Below are positions 8,259 to 15,784 of a stretch of DNA of 64,000 bases, piece by piece. This DNA is from JAJISK01 sp046759185 (GTDB lineage Archaea > Thermoplasmatota > Thermoplasmata > RBG-16-68-12 > JAJISG01): NCBI GenBank assembly GCA_046759185.1, contig JBHIBO010000006.1, positions 9,989 through 73,988 of the forward strand, written 5' to 3'. Each line of letters starts with the position of its first letter. Within the stretch, counting starts at the first letter, position 1. Position numbers and translations under genes: made by a program. Below the pieces are notes generated by a model. The model did no database searches. It had not been told where the DNA came from and saw nothing but the letters and a program-made list of their open reading frames with translations.

Positions 8259-8635
8259 TGGCCTTGACCAGTGGGGCTGTGGGAATCGCTGCAGCCCTCC
8301 TCTCCCTTCTCCCTGCCAGCGGCACGGACATGCCAATGCCCCCCGTGATGCCGGCTGGGGCCTTGCCGGGCGTACTTCTCCTGGTCTTCAGCGGCATCAT
8401 CCTCGTCAACGGGATCCTTCTCATCGTGGGCACGAGGATTCGGCCCCGTCGGCAGGGAGGACTCATGCTGGTCTACGGCGCCGTCATGATTCTCGTCGGC
8501 GTGCTCATGGCCGCGACCTCAGTGTTTGCCATGCAGATGGCCATTGTTTCAGCCCTAGCCATGTCTGGACTGGGGGGCCTGATGGTCGTATCCGGCATCG
8601 TCATGTTGGCAGGTAGACCGATGGCCGGAGCATGA
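8240..8635 (+). CDS. Small four-helix membrane protein
   Basis: A protein of about 131 residues with four hydrophobic helices (ALALTSGAVGIAAALLSLL, LPGVLLLVFSGIILVNGILL, GGLMLVYGAVMILVGVLMA, ALAMSGLGGLMVVSGIVML). No family is recognised. The ATG at 8240 is preferred; GTG 8225 in the same frame is possible. A TATA-like GATAAATAC at 8194-8203 lies about 25 nt before 8225, giving a leaderless or very short-leader transcript. The gene is divergent from the ECF operon and overlaps any upstream start proposed for the S component. Confidence 0.65.
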   Translation: MPAAGALALTSGAVGIAAALLSLLPASGTDMPMPPVMPAGALPGVLLLVFSGIILVNGILLIVGTRIRPRRQGGLMLVYGAVMILVGVLMAATSVFAMQMAIVSALAMSGLGGLMVVSGIVMLAGRPMAGA

Positions 8636-8659
8636 CCGCGAGCTGATCCGAGGAGGATC

Positions 8660-9418
8660 CTACCGAAATAGGTCTTCCCCGTCGGGTCGGATGGCTTCTC
8701 GGATGGATCCCTCTTCGACGCGGAACTCCACCCCCCGGACGATGGCGACGGGAACCTTGTCGAGTTTCCCTTTGGCGAGATCTGCCGCAGCGGCCACTTC
8801 ATCAGCCAGCGCCACGACAGTGCTCCGAAGCTCGTACCCGTGGGGGTCGCGAAGCCCGCGGTAGTCTCGCAGCGGGGAGAGTCCTGCCACCCCGATGGCC
8901 ACGTCCGTGGAGCCCTGTCGCCAAGGCCGTCCGAAGCTGTCGCTCACGATGACTCCCATGCGTGCCGCAAAGGCTTTCTGCAGGTGGTTGCGCAGGCCCC
9001 GAGCCGAAGCATCCGGGTCCGCAGGTAATGCCGTGTAGACTTCCCCTCTGCCGACGTTCGACTGGTCAATTCCGGCATTAGCGCACACGAAGCCGTTACG
9101 CGTTTCCACAATGAGGATTCCCCGCTCCGGCTCCATGCGAACGACACGGCGGGCCTCCCGAAGGACAAGTTCCACTTGTTCCGGGGTCCTCTGGTTCTCC
9201 GCGGCGAACAGGCGGGCGAGGGGCCTAGCCGAGAGGTCCGCCGCCTGAAACACACGGCCTTCCGCCTTGGAGACGATCTTCTGGCTGACAACCACGATGT
9301 CCCCGTCGCGAAGATCCAGGCCTGACTTCCGAACTCCCTCCTCAATCATGGCCGGAAGATTGTCGCCTATTCTGACCTCCGGAAGGTTCTCGACGCCTAA
9401 CAACTCCACCCGTCTCAC
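8660..9418 (-). CDS. cofE: F420-0:gamma-glutamyl ligase CofE
   Basis: CofE adds glutamates to the lactyl phosphate of coenzyme F420-0 using GTP. The 252-residue length fits archaeal CofE. Seen motifs include GDIVVVSQKIVSKAEG near residue 38, FVCANAGIDQSNV near 110 and the late segment VIVSDSFGRPWRQGSTDVAIG, all family hallmarks that line the GTP and metal site. The GTG start overlaps the cofC stop (GTGA), so the two F420 genes are translationally coupled. The pair indicates that the organism makes F420. Confidence 0.95.
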   Translation of the reverse strand: MRRVELLGVENLPEVRIGDNLPAMIEEGVRKSGLDLRDGDIVVVSQKIVSKAEGRVFQAADLSARPLARLFAAENQRTPEQVELVLREARRVVRMEPERGILIVETRNGFVCANAGIDQSNVGRGEVYTALPADPDASARGLRNHLQKAFAARMGVIVSDSFGRPWRQGSTDVAIGVAGLSPLRDYRGLRDPHGYELRSTVVALADEVAAAADLAKGKLDKVPVAIVRGVEFRVEEGSIREAIRPDGEDLFR

Positions 9419-10086
9419 GTTCCCTCCCCCTCGAGAGTCCTCAGTCTGGGTCCCAGGTCCCAGTCCTTGAGCAACGCTTTCGCCTGGGACGGGCGGGCAG
9501 CCCTGTACACGAGGAGAAGATCCCGGGGCTCCGCGAGTCGCATCCCCGCGGGGATGCCGTAGACCTCAGGACTCAAACCACGCTCCAGTCCCCCTTGACG
9601 CCAGGACAAGACGTCTCCGGCCTCGAAATCGCCCTGCAGCTCCTCCACCGGCCTCGCAAACACGAGGCTCAACCCCAATCTGCCCGAGGTGGGGACGAGA
9701 ACCAAGCCCCGTCCCCCCGCCAGTCGGCCGGACAGAAAGGCGAGATCTTGCGCCTCGAGCAACGCCAAATCGCCGCGCAGCAGGAGGATAGCCTCGCTGC
9801 CCTCATGGAGGCAAGTTTCCCTGACCAGTTGGGTCGTGGTACCTGTCCTTCCCCCGGGCTCAAGAGGACGAATACCTTCCTCCCGACCGAGGGCCATGAC
9901 GTCGGGGTCCTGCGAGAGAAGGACGACATCCTCCAACACCCGCGATTCCTGAACGGCCTGCAGCACATCGCGAAGGACAGCTTTCGCCAGTCGACGACGC
10001 CGACGCTTCGAGAGGAGATTCGCCAGCCCGTCTAGTGAAGAGCCAGGGCGATTCACTGCCACGACGGCCCTCGCCTTCCCACGCAT
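9415..10086 (-). CDS. cofC: 2-phospho-L-lactate guanylyltransferase CofC
   Basis: CofC activates 2-phospholactate (or phosphoenolpyruvate) with GTP for F420 assembly. The 223-residue protein has the nucleotidyltransferase outline of the family: ARAVVAVNRPGSSLDGLANLLS near the start, RRLAKAVLRDVLQAV (family RxxLAxAMLxDVL), VVLLSQDPDV, then the metal-site region AILLLRGDLALLEAQDL. The ATG at 10086 is preferred because an AT-rich box lies at about 10120-10130; GTG 10110 is the other option. The gene is immediately upstream of, and coupled to, cofE, which supports the assignment. Confidence 0.88.
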   Translation of the reverse strand: MRGKARAVVAVNRPGSSLDGLANLLSKRRRRRLAKAVLRDVLQAVQESRVLEDVVLLSQDPDVMALGREEGIRPLEPGGRTGTTTQLVRETCLHEGSEAILLLRGDLALLEAQDLAFLSGRLAGGRGLVLVPTSGRLGLSLVFARPVEELQGDFEAGDVLSWRQGGLERGLSPEVYGIPAGMRLAEPRDLLLVYRAARPSQAKALLKDWDLGPRLRTLEGEGT

Positions 10087-10243
10087 GGCTTCGCCCATCT
10101 CCGAGGACACACCCGGTTGCCGGTTATCAAGGATGTGGGATGCGAAGCGGGCGTTTCACCCTCCTCCCCCCACCTTCTTTAATTAGCGGTTGGGGTTCCT
10201 CCAGCGTCGCGTGAGGGCCACATCGCGTGGGAGGAACCTAAAG

Positions 10244-10963
10244 GTGAAAGTCCGACAAATCGTCGCCACGGCCGACGCGGAGCGCCTCGTCTGTCGCGCT
10301 GCCCGCGGGGACTACATGAGACAGGCCCCCTGGAACGAGACGTTTGAGGAGGTCATGCGCCCCATCAAGGGAGCGGACATCGACGAGAAGATCGAAAACT
10401 TCCTGGCGCAGCTCATCAGCGCGGGCCACTGGGGGCCCTTCGAACACCCCACCATAACTTTCGGTGTGGAGGGCATGAGTCGAGTCACCCTGGCCCAATT
10501 GACCCGGCATCGGTTAGCTAGCTTCGACATTCAGAGCGGCCGGTTCGTCAGCCTGCGCAGCCTGGAGCCCGACGACTTCGTCTGGCCCCCGAGCTACACG
10601 GAGGATGCCGTCATCTCTCGGGAGGGGGGGAGAAAGGAAATGACCCTATCTCGGGCCGAGCGGGAGGAGCTCATCACGGGCCTTTTCGCCCAGATGATTG
10701 ACACCTATGACCAGCTCGTGGACAACGGTGTCCCACGCGAGGACGCACGCTACATCTTTCCCCTGGCCACGCCGGTCAACGGGACCATGACGGTCAACGC
10801 ACGGAGCCTCATGCACATCATCGCGATCCGGAGTTTTGGGGATGCGCAATGGGAGATTCGCGAGCTCGTGGGACGGATGCTGGAGATTGCCAAGGATTGG
10901 ATGCCCGTGGCCTTTCGCATCTTCGAGAAGCGCATGAAGACGCGAGACGTGATCGCGCCCTAG
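10244..10963 (+). CDS. thyX: FAD-dependent thymidylate synthase ThyX
   Basis: ThyX makes dTMP from dUMP with methylenetetrahydrofolate and FAD/NADPH. The signature RHRLASFDIQSGRF (RHRxxS with the following S-x-R) sits near residue 90 and GHWGPFEHPTITF precedes it. Later segments NARSLMHIIAIR and AQWEIRELVGRML complete the family pattern. The GTG at 10244 is chosen because GGGAGG lies just upstream and the product begins MKVRQIVATAD at family length (239 residues). The longer frame from TTG 10190 adds basic residues and starts near the expected transcription start of the TTTAATTA box at 10178-10185. Confidence 0.95.
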   Translation: MKVRQIVATADAERLVCRAARGDYMRQAPWNETFEEVMRPIKGADIDEKIENFLAQLISAGHWGPFEHPTITFGVEGMSRVTLAQLTRHRLASFDIQSGRFVSLRSLEPDDFVWPPSYTEDAVISREGGRKEMTLSRAEREELITGLFAQMIDTYDQLVDNGVPREDARYIFPLATPVNGTMTVNARSLMHIIAIRSFGDAQWEIRELVGRMLEIAKDWMPVAFRIFEKRMKTRDVIAP

Positions 10964-11033
10964 ACCCGCCCTGCTCATTGTTCCCGAGGTCGGCCTACCA
11001 GGCAGTGGTTCTCCAGCCCGACCGGGGGGAACC

Positions 11034-12110
11034 CTAGGTCCACCGTTGGAGCGTCTCCTGCCCTTCTTCGATCTTCTTCAGTCCGGCTACCCGGACCCCG
11101 ATGAGACGGACCTTCTTCGGATAGCTCAGGAACTCCTGGAAGTGCTCCCGCGCCACCGTCTCGATGGTGCGCCTGTCGTTGGAAGGGGCCGTCAGGGTCT
11201 TGTCGCGGGTCATGGTTTCGAAGTCCTCGAACCGAATCTTGATGCTTACCGTCCGGAAGAGGTAGCCGTCATCCCGTACCCGCCAGAAGACGTCGTCCAC
11301 CAGGGCCGGCAGCTTGGCGAGAATCCGGTCCCAGTCATCGAGGTTTTCCCCGAAGGTGTGCTCGGTGCTGAAGGACTTCGGTTCCCCGCGGCCTTCCACG
11401 GGCGCTTCCTCCTCCCCGCGGGCGATGGCCCAAAGCCATACACCGCCCTTCCCGAAGGCGGTCGTCAGGTCGTTGGGAGGGGTATCTGCCAACTCGCCGA
11501 TCGTCTCGATGCCCATGCGTTTGAGCGCGGCCTTCGTCTTGCTGCCCACGCCGGGGATGTCCGAGACGGGCAGGGGACGCAGGAAGGATTCCACGCGCCC
11601 GGGAGGCACCACAGTGAGACCATCGGGCTTCTCCTTGTCCGAGGCAATCTTGGCGATGGACTTGTTCGGGGCGACCCCCACAGAGGCCGTTAGACCCGTT
11701 TCCTCCTTCACGGCCTTCTTGATCGCCTTGGCCAAGCTGGTCGCCCTCCGAAAGTCCTTGGCCCGATTCGTCACGTCGAGGAACGCCTCGTCGATGCTCA
11801 CTTGCTCGAAGCTGCCCGCGAAGGCCTCCAACGCGCGCATGACGTCGTCGGAGATGCGGCCATAGTACGAGAAATCGGGCCGGAGGTAGACCCCCTCCGG
11901 ACACCTGCGGTACGCGGTCGTGATGGGGAGGGCGGAGTGGACCCCCTTCTCCCGGGCCTCGTAGGACGCGGCGGCCACGACGCCCCGCCCTTTCCCCCTC
12001 TTCGGGTCGGCCCCGATGATGACGGGTTTCCCCACCAAGGACGGGTCCCGCAGCCGCTCGGCCTCCACGTAGAAGGCGTCCATGTCGACGTGCATGATGA
12101 CCCGGGCCAT
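11034..12110 (-). CDS. dinB: DNA polymerase IV (Y-family, DinB/Dpo4)
   Basis: A translesion DNA polymerase of 358 residues. Catalytic acidic motifs are present: HVDMDAFYVEAE at the start and SIDEAFLDVT near residue 105. A helix-hairpin-helix thumb (VSDIPGVGSKTKAALKRMG) and a little-finger domain ending near 345 follow. The last eight residues, QETLQRWT, resemble a PCNA-interacting peptide (Q-x-x-L-x-x-aromatic), and a PCNA gene is in this window. The ATG at 12110 is preceded by an alternative GTG one codon upstream. The gene is downstream of, and on the same strand as, the DUF72 gene. Confidence 0.95.
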   Translation of the reverse strand: MARVIMHVDMDAFYVEAERLRDPSLVGKPVIIGADPKRGKGRGVVAAASYEAREKGVHSALPITTAYRRCPEGVYLRPDFSYYGRISDDVMRALEAFAGSFEQVSIDEAFLDVTNRAKDFRRATSLAKAIKKAVKEETGLTASVGVAPNKSIAKIASDKEKPDGLTVVPPGRVESFLRPLPVSDIPGVGSKTKAALKRMGIETIGELADTPPNDLTTAFGKGGVWLWAIARGEEEAPVEGRGEPKSFSTEHTFGENLDDWDRILAKLPALVDDVFWRVRDDGYLFRTVSIKIRFEDFETMTRDKTLTAPSNDRRTIETVAREHFQEFLSYPKKVRLIGVRVAGLKKIEEGQETLQRWT

Positions 12111-12153
12111 CACCGGAAGAATGCGAGGACGCGAATATGAAGACTCCCTTGGT

Positions 12154-12984
12154 TCAGAATTCCGCCAGCGTCTTCTGGCCCGACTGAGGAAACTCCCTTT
12201 CGATGAGCCCCACGAGGCGATGAAACTCGTTCACGGACCCGGGCCCGAAGCCTGCGAAGTGGTTGTTGAAGAACACGTAGGCCTGGCGGACGTCCTGCAT
12301 GGAGTCCCGGATGCGTTCTCCCCAGGTTCCCATCTCCGCGGTCCGATCCTTCTGAAGCTCACCCAGCCGTTTCAGGGACCGATCCCCGATCATGCGAAGG
12401 TAAATGAGGTCCGAGGTGACGGTGGCCGGCGAATCCAGATACTGCGTGGTGGACCAGGCCTGGGCGACGTTGTGGCTCGCGAGGAGATCGTAGATCTCCT
12501 GATCGAACCAGGAGGCGTGTCGGAACTCCAAGGCATGGGGGACGTCCGCCCGAATCAGGCCGAGGAACTCCTTCAGAGCCGGCAGGTCCTTCTCGACTTT
12601 GAAGGAAGGCGGAAACTGGACCACGAACGCGCGAAGCTTGGATCCCAACTCGTCGAAGGCAGCGTAGAACTGCTCGAGGGGCCGTTCGATCCCTCGAAGC
12701 TTGAGGTCATGGGTGATCCGCCGGGGGAACTTGGCGGTGAACGCGAAGTCCTCCGGGGTCGCGCGGCGCCAACCCGCCACCATGCCCCTGGGTGGAATCC
12801 GGTAGAAGCTGGAGTCGACCTCCACCACATCAAAGACGGAACTGTAGAGCCGAAGGAAGTCCCGAGGTGGCGTCCCCGTCGGGTAGAAGGTCCCGGCCCA
12901 GAAATCGTAGGACCAACCGCTTGTCCCCACCAACAGGCGCTTGGCGAGGGAGTCCTTGACCGCCTTGGGCGCCTCGCTGGTCAT
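12154..12984 (-). CDS. DUF72 (YecE-like) protein
   Basis: A 276-residue TIM-barrel-like protein of the DUF72 family. Recognisable segments are LLVGTSGWSYDFWAGTFYP near the start, FDVVEVDSSFYRIP, FAFTAKFPRRITHD, HALEFRHASWF and AYVFFNNHFAGFGPGSVNEF near the end. The biochemical role of DUF72 proteins is not established. It lies just upstream of dinB on the same strand with a 43-nt gap, so joint transcription is likely and a DNA-repair connection is a possibility only. Confidence 0.92.
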   Translation of the reverse strand: MTSEAPKAVKDSLAKRLLVGTSGWSYDFWAGTFYPTGTPPRDFLRLYSSVFDVVEVDSSFYRIPPRGMVAGWRRATPEDFAFTAKFPRRITHDLKLRGIERPLEQFYAAFDELGSKLRAFVVQFPPSFKVEKDLPALKEFLGLIRADVPHALEFRHASWFDQEIYDLLASHNVAQAWSTTQYLDSPATVTSDLIYLRMIGDRSLKRLGELQKDRTAEMGTWGERIRDSMQDVRQAYVFFNNHFAGFGPGSVNEFHRLVGLIEREFPQSGQKTLAEF

Positions 12985-13029
12985 GGTGCCGCCGTCTCCA
13001 GACCCAGTGCGCTCGCAGGATTTCCTCTC

Positions 13030-13038
13030 TTAAATACG
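13030..13038. promoter_or_regulatory. Possible shared TATA box between divergent genes
   Basis: TTAAATACG lies almost exactly midway between the DUF72 start (46 nt away) and the start of the divergent 110-residue gene (42 nt away). It is the only AT-rich stretch between them and reads as a TATA box on either strand (TTTAA or TTAAAT). Confidence 0.45.
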
Positions 13039-13079
13039 TTGACGGCCCATGGATTCCCCTAGCTCCCGAGCGTAGCAGC

Positions 13080-13412
13080 ATGTCTGAGGTTCGACTCACG
13101 GAGAAGCAGCAACACACTGCGCAACGCGTCTCTCTCATTCACGTGGAAGGGGAAATCGCCAGCCTGGTGGGTCCCTCCCTTGAGATCCGATTCCCTGCCC
13201 GGTGGGCACGGAAGCTCTTGCCGTGGTATCGAGGGACCGGACGGACCATCCTGTGCAACGCCGACGTAAGCCGGTTCAACCTCGTTGGCGCGACGAAGGT
13301 CGCGGACCACCTGATCCTGAGCTACATGGGAGCGGACGGAGAGCTGGCCGCAGAATCCGTAAAGGGCGACTTCATCAAAGCCCTCGATGGTCTCCTGCGG
13401 GCCCGTTCATAA
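13080..13412 (+). CDS. Hypothetical protein (110 aa)
   Basis: An unrecognised soluble protein. It reads as a compact alpha/beta domain with beta-like stretches (VSLIHVEGEIASLVG, LEIRFPARW, GRTILCNADVSRFNLV, HLILSYMG) and a C-terminal helix (IKALDGLLRARS). The ATG at 13080 lies about 42 nt downstream of the shared AT-rich box. It is followed by the tRNA-Arg gene and stands alone on this strand. Confidence 0.6.
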   Translation: MSEVRLTEKQQHTAQRVSLIHVEGEIASLVGPSLEIRFPARWARKLLPWYRGTGRTILCNADVSRFNLVGATKVADHLILSYMGADGELAAESVKGDFIKALDGLLRARS

Positions 13413-13447
13413 CCACGCGATTGGGGATGGTCGCGGCTGCATCAAGG

Positions 13448-13455
13448 TTTTATAA
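13448..13455 (+). promoter_or_regulatory. TATA box of tRNA-Arg
   Basis: TTTTATAA ends 22 nt before the first base of the tRNA-Arg gene, a standard archaeal promoter spacing. Confidence 0.75.
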
Positions 13456-13476
13456 CGGCCTCCGACTCGGAATCGG

Positions 13477-13551
13477 GGACTCGTAGCCTAGCCTGGACAG
13501 GGCACCGGCCTTCTAAGCCGGCGATCCCGGGTTCAAATCCCGGCGAGTCCA
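13477..13551 (+). tRNA. tRNA-Arg (TCT)
   Basis: A 75-nt tRNA gene. The acceptor GGACTCG pairs with CGAGTCC. The anticodon stem CCGGC/GCCGG encloses CTTCTAA with anticodon TCT, reading AGA codons. The T arm CCGGG-TTCAAAT-CCCGG is perfect. The discriminator A is followed by TCC, so CCA is not encoded, and there is no intron. The last 16 bases of this locus (13539-13554) recur at 14897-14912, which marks this gene as a possible integration site. Confidence 0.96.
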
Positions 13552-13554
13552 TCC
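13539..13554 (+). repeat. Direct repeat, tRNA-Arg copy (possible att site)
   Basis: CCCGGCGAGTCCATCC covers the 3' T-arm, the acceptor strand and three bases past the tRNA. It is repeated exactly, in direct orientation, at 14897-14912. A 16-bp match within 1.4 kb is most unlikely by chance. Archaeal tyrosine integrases commonly recombine at tRNA 3' ends and leave such copies. No integrase is seen between the two copies. Confidence 0.55.
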
Positions 13555-13749
13555 GATAAGGCGACGCACGTTCCGCGGATGCCTACGTGTGTCTTTCATT
13601 CCTTCGGGGTTCCTAGGGGACGGGGGCCCCTGGCCTCTCACGCAAGATGGGGCGATCTGAGGGGAGGAGGCCGGCCGCCCCGGCGGCGACTCCCCCGGAG
13701 ACAATTCTCAAGAATCGCCTCCTCGCGAGGATGGAGCCATCGGCGGAAC

Positions 13750-14520
13750 TCACGACGCTCCCTCCGCCTCTTCCCACCGGAGGGCGTACTCGCAGTACGG
13801 GTCTCCATGGCCGATGCATGCCAGTCGCTTGTGGCGAACCTGAGAGCCAAGCTTCTCCGCCACCCCTTCGTGGAAGCCCGTGTCGAAGGAGTCGCAGATC
13901 ATGCTGGGACGCTTCAGGGCGAGCTCCTGGAAGGGACAGGTCATCAACCGATACCGGACGAAGCCTTCTGTCTGATCCATGACGGTGGTCAGGGACCCCA
14001 TCCGTGGCAGGGCGTCTTGGAGGAACACCCGCACGAACAGCTCGGGGTCCCATTCGCCGACATCGGCCTCACCTGCGACCCCGTCGATGAGCTGCTGGCC
14101 GACCTGCTTCCCGGCCGCATAGAGCGCCCGGTCCTGCTCATCGGGGGGGAGGCTCTCTCGGATGACACCGAGCAGGACCTCGGACAGGAGACGATACTGC
14201 CGGAAGGGGATTCCCTGGGTGATTCCCGCTGGGCGCAGCCGATATCGGATGGGAGGACGCCCGACGTCACCCTCTTGATGACGCGTGAACCTCTCCACGA
14301 GCCCCTCGGCAATCAGGATGTTGAGGTGATACCGGACGCTGCCCGACCGGAGGCCGGTAGCTCTGATGAGTTCAGAAGTGTCCCGCACCCCCTGGAGCAG
14401 TTCCTTGAGAATGCGCACCCGGACATCGCTCCCTAGCGCCTGGAAAGCCTCGGCCAGGGCGGAGCTTCCCACCTCCTCTGGCTCCAAGAAGCCCCCGGTT
14501 CCTTCGGCGTCAGAGGGCAT
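13750..14520 (-). CDS. Winged-helix regulator with Cys-rich C-terminal domain (SufR-like layout)
   Basis: A 256-residue protein. Residues 22-100 form an ArsR-type winged helix (AFQALGSDVRVRILKELLQG, then SELIRATGLRSGSVRYHLNILIAEGLVERF and a GRPPIRYRL wing). A C-terminal sensor-like domain has four cysteines in the pattern C-x13-C-x25-C-x7-C (TCPFQEL, SMIC, LACIGHGDPYC). This HTH-plus-Cys layout recalls SufR-type iron-sulfur repressors and related archaeal regulators, so metal or Fe-S sensing is an inference. The ATG at 14520 is preferred; an in-frame upstream start at 14571 exists. It lies inside the interval bounded by the tRNA-Arg repeats. Confidence 0.75.
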   Translation of the reverse strand: MPSDAEGTGGFLEPEEVGSSALAEAFQALGSDVRVRILKELLQGVRDTSELIRATGLRSGSVRYHLNILIAEGLVERFTRHQEGDVGRPPIRYRLRPAGITQGIPFRQYRLLSEVLLGVIRESLPPDEQDRALYAAGKQVGQQLIDGVAGEADVGEWDPELFVRVFLQDALPRMGSLTTVMDQTEGFVRYRLMTCPFQELALKRPSMICDSFDTGFHEGVAEKLGSQVRHKRLACIGHGDPYCEYALRWEEAEGAS

Positions 14521-14644
14521 TGGAGATAAGCTCCGCCGTGGCGGGAACCAGTCCCCCGTAAGGGCGATCACCGAAAGGCACGACTAGCGGCAGCACAACC
14601 TCCATCTTGAAGGTTCGCTGTTCTGCTACAAGCTCTTCTTCCAT
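14510..14644 (-). CDS. Small ORF upstream of the regulator
   Basis: A 44-codon frame starting MEEELVAEQRTFKMEVVLPL. It is preceded by a purine-rich GAGGAAGAGGA that could act as a ribosome-binding site. Its stop overlaps the first codons of the regulator, so translation could be coupled. It may be a leader peptide, a small protein or a gene remnant. No family is recognised. Confidence 0.3.
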   Translation of the reverse strand: MEEELVAEQRTFKMEVVLPLVVPFGDRPYGGLVPATAELISNAL

Positions 14645-14714
14645 TCCTCTTCCTCATTTAGGTGGAAGCCTCGAAGGTGCGCATCCCAAACTGCCTCAGG
14701 GAGGAGTTTATTGC

Positions 14715-14840
14715 TCATCGGTCTCCGGCCTGCCTTACGAGCTTAATCCGGAACGTCCGTTCCCCCATAGGCTCGAACTCGGCGTGGTCCCTTTCGTCGA
14801 CGTCGTAGAGATCCGTGAGGTCCTTCGGGACCGCCACCAT
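14715..14840 (-). pseudogene. AbrB/SpoVT-like fragment (41 codons)
   Basis: The frame reads MVAVPKDLTDLYDVDERDHA, then EFEPMGERTFRIKLVRQAGDR and a stop. The VPKDL, D-x-x-x-F-E and R-I segments match the second half of the swapped-hairpin AbrB fold found in archaeal regulators and antitoxins. The usual first strand (V-x-x-x-G-x-I-T-[IV]-P) is missing, so this is either a shortened gene or a remnant. GTG 14852, four codons upstream, has a GGAGGG in front and could be the start. It lies between the methyltransferase pseudogene and the regulator. Confidence 0.45.
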
Positions 14841-14896
14841 AAGAGACCCCACCTAAAGGCCCTCCTGCTATGGGCCAAACCCTACTCGGTATGCAC

Positions 14897-14912
14897 CCCG
14901 GCGAGTCCATCC
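14897..14912 (+). repeat. Direct repeat, second copy of tRNA-Arg 3' end
   Basis: This is an exact 16-bp copy of 13539-13554, the end of tRNA-Arg(TCT). Flanking bases differ on both sides, so this is not a longer tRNA duplication. It starts 1.36 kb from the tRNA copy and ends 9 bp past the stop of the methyltransferase pseudogene, so it may mark the distal end of an inserted and now eroded element. Confidence 0.55.
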
Positions 14913-14921
14913 CATCACGAA

Positions 14922-15690
14922 TTACCGTCGAATGGCCTTCCAAATCTCTTCGGAGGGCCACCGACGGGCCCACTCGTTGGTGACGAATGGGAACCGGGTG
15001 GTCGTCCCCTCATCCGGCCGCAACTCAATCAAGTCCTCGACTTCGAACCCGTTCGCCCTCAATAGGCGGATCTAAGCGCCGTACCCGAGGTGGAATTCCA
15101 CCGACTCGACGTCGTTATCGAAGCGGTACATCCCGAAGTAGTCGCGCAGGAGGCGGTCCCCCGCGGCAACCTCGTCTTCGTCGGGGACGCAAAGCATGAG
15201 GAGGGTCCCGTTGACGAGGAAGATGAGCTCCCCCTTCGGGCGAAGCACCCGGGACGCCTCCGGGATCCACCGGTGGGGATCGGACCAGATAGCGGCCCCG
15301 TACTCGGAAATCGCGAGGTCAAAGCTCTCGTCCGGGAAGGGTAGCGCCTCCGCGATCCCGTGGATGAGCGGAAAGGCCAACCCGAAGTCGCTTTGGAACC
15401 TGCGGGCCCGCGCCAATTGGCCCGGCGAGTTGTCTACTCCTACTACGCGAGCGCCTCGACGTGCCAGCCAGGCGGAGACGTAGGCCGTCCCGCAGCCGAT
15501 TTCCCAACACGTCTCGGCCTCGTACGGGAGGGAGGACCTTGAGTTCGGACTCTGGGACGCCCCAGATTCCCCACGAGGGTTCAGAGGCCCAGGCGCGACG
15601 TCCCCCCTCCTCATGCTCGGCCGCCCAGCGATCCCACGCGGTCCGGTTGCGGAGGATGTAATCGGCGGATGGTTCGGTGTTCTGGGTCAC
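14922..15690 (-). pseudogene. Class I SAM methyltransferase, disrupted by a frameshift and a nonsense codon
   Basis: Three pieces in order make one methyltransferase of about 255 residues. Piece one starts at 15690 (YILRNRTAWDRWAAEHEEGG, then SWGIWGVPESELKVLPP). After a +1 shift near 15533 it continues as YEAETCWEIGCGTAYVSAWLA, with motif I ExGCGTAY, then the VVGVDNSPGQL and AISEYGAAIWSDP segments. At 15072-15074 an in-frame TAG follows GYGA, and reading through gives IRLLRANGFEVEDLIELRP and EWARRWPSEEIWKAIRR with TAA at 14922. The TAG sits where a tryptophan would be natural (TGG to TAG). Two independent lesions suggest a dead gene rather than recoding. Confidence 0.85.
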
Positions 15691-15784
15691 GGACGGAGGG
15701 AAGCGACGCGAGGATAAGGATTCACACCTGAGACCGAGATCCCGACGTGGAATTCGCTTCGACTTTGAGTTAGGCGCGACTGTT

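Noticed and set aside
14719..14800. tRNA-like pattern near GGCTCGAACTC
   Set aside because: No acceptor, D or anticodon stems can be formed around it, and the stretch is explained by the AbrB-like frame.
15072..15074. TAG read as pyrrolysine or readthrough in the methyltransferase
   Set aside because: The same gene also has a frameshift, no pylT/pylS-like gene is seen, and TGG to TAG at a Trp position is a simple explanation.
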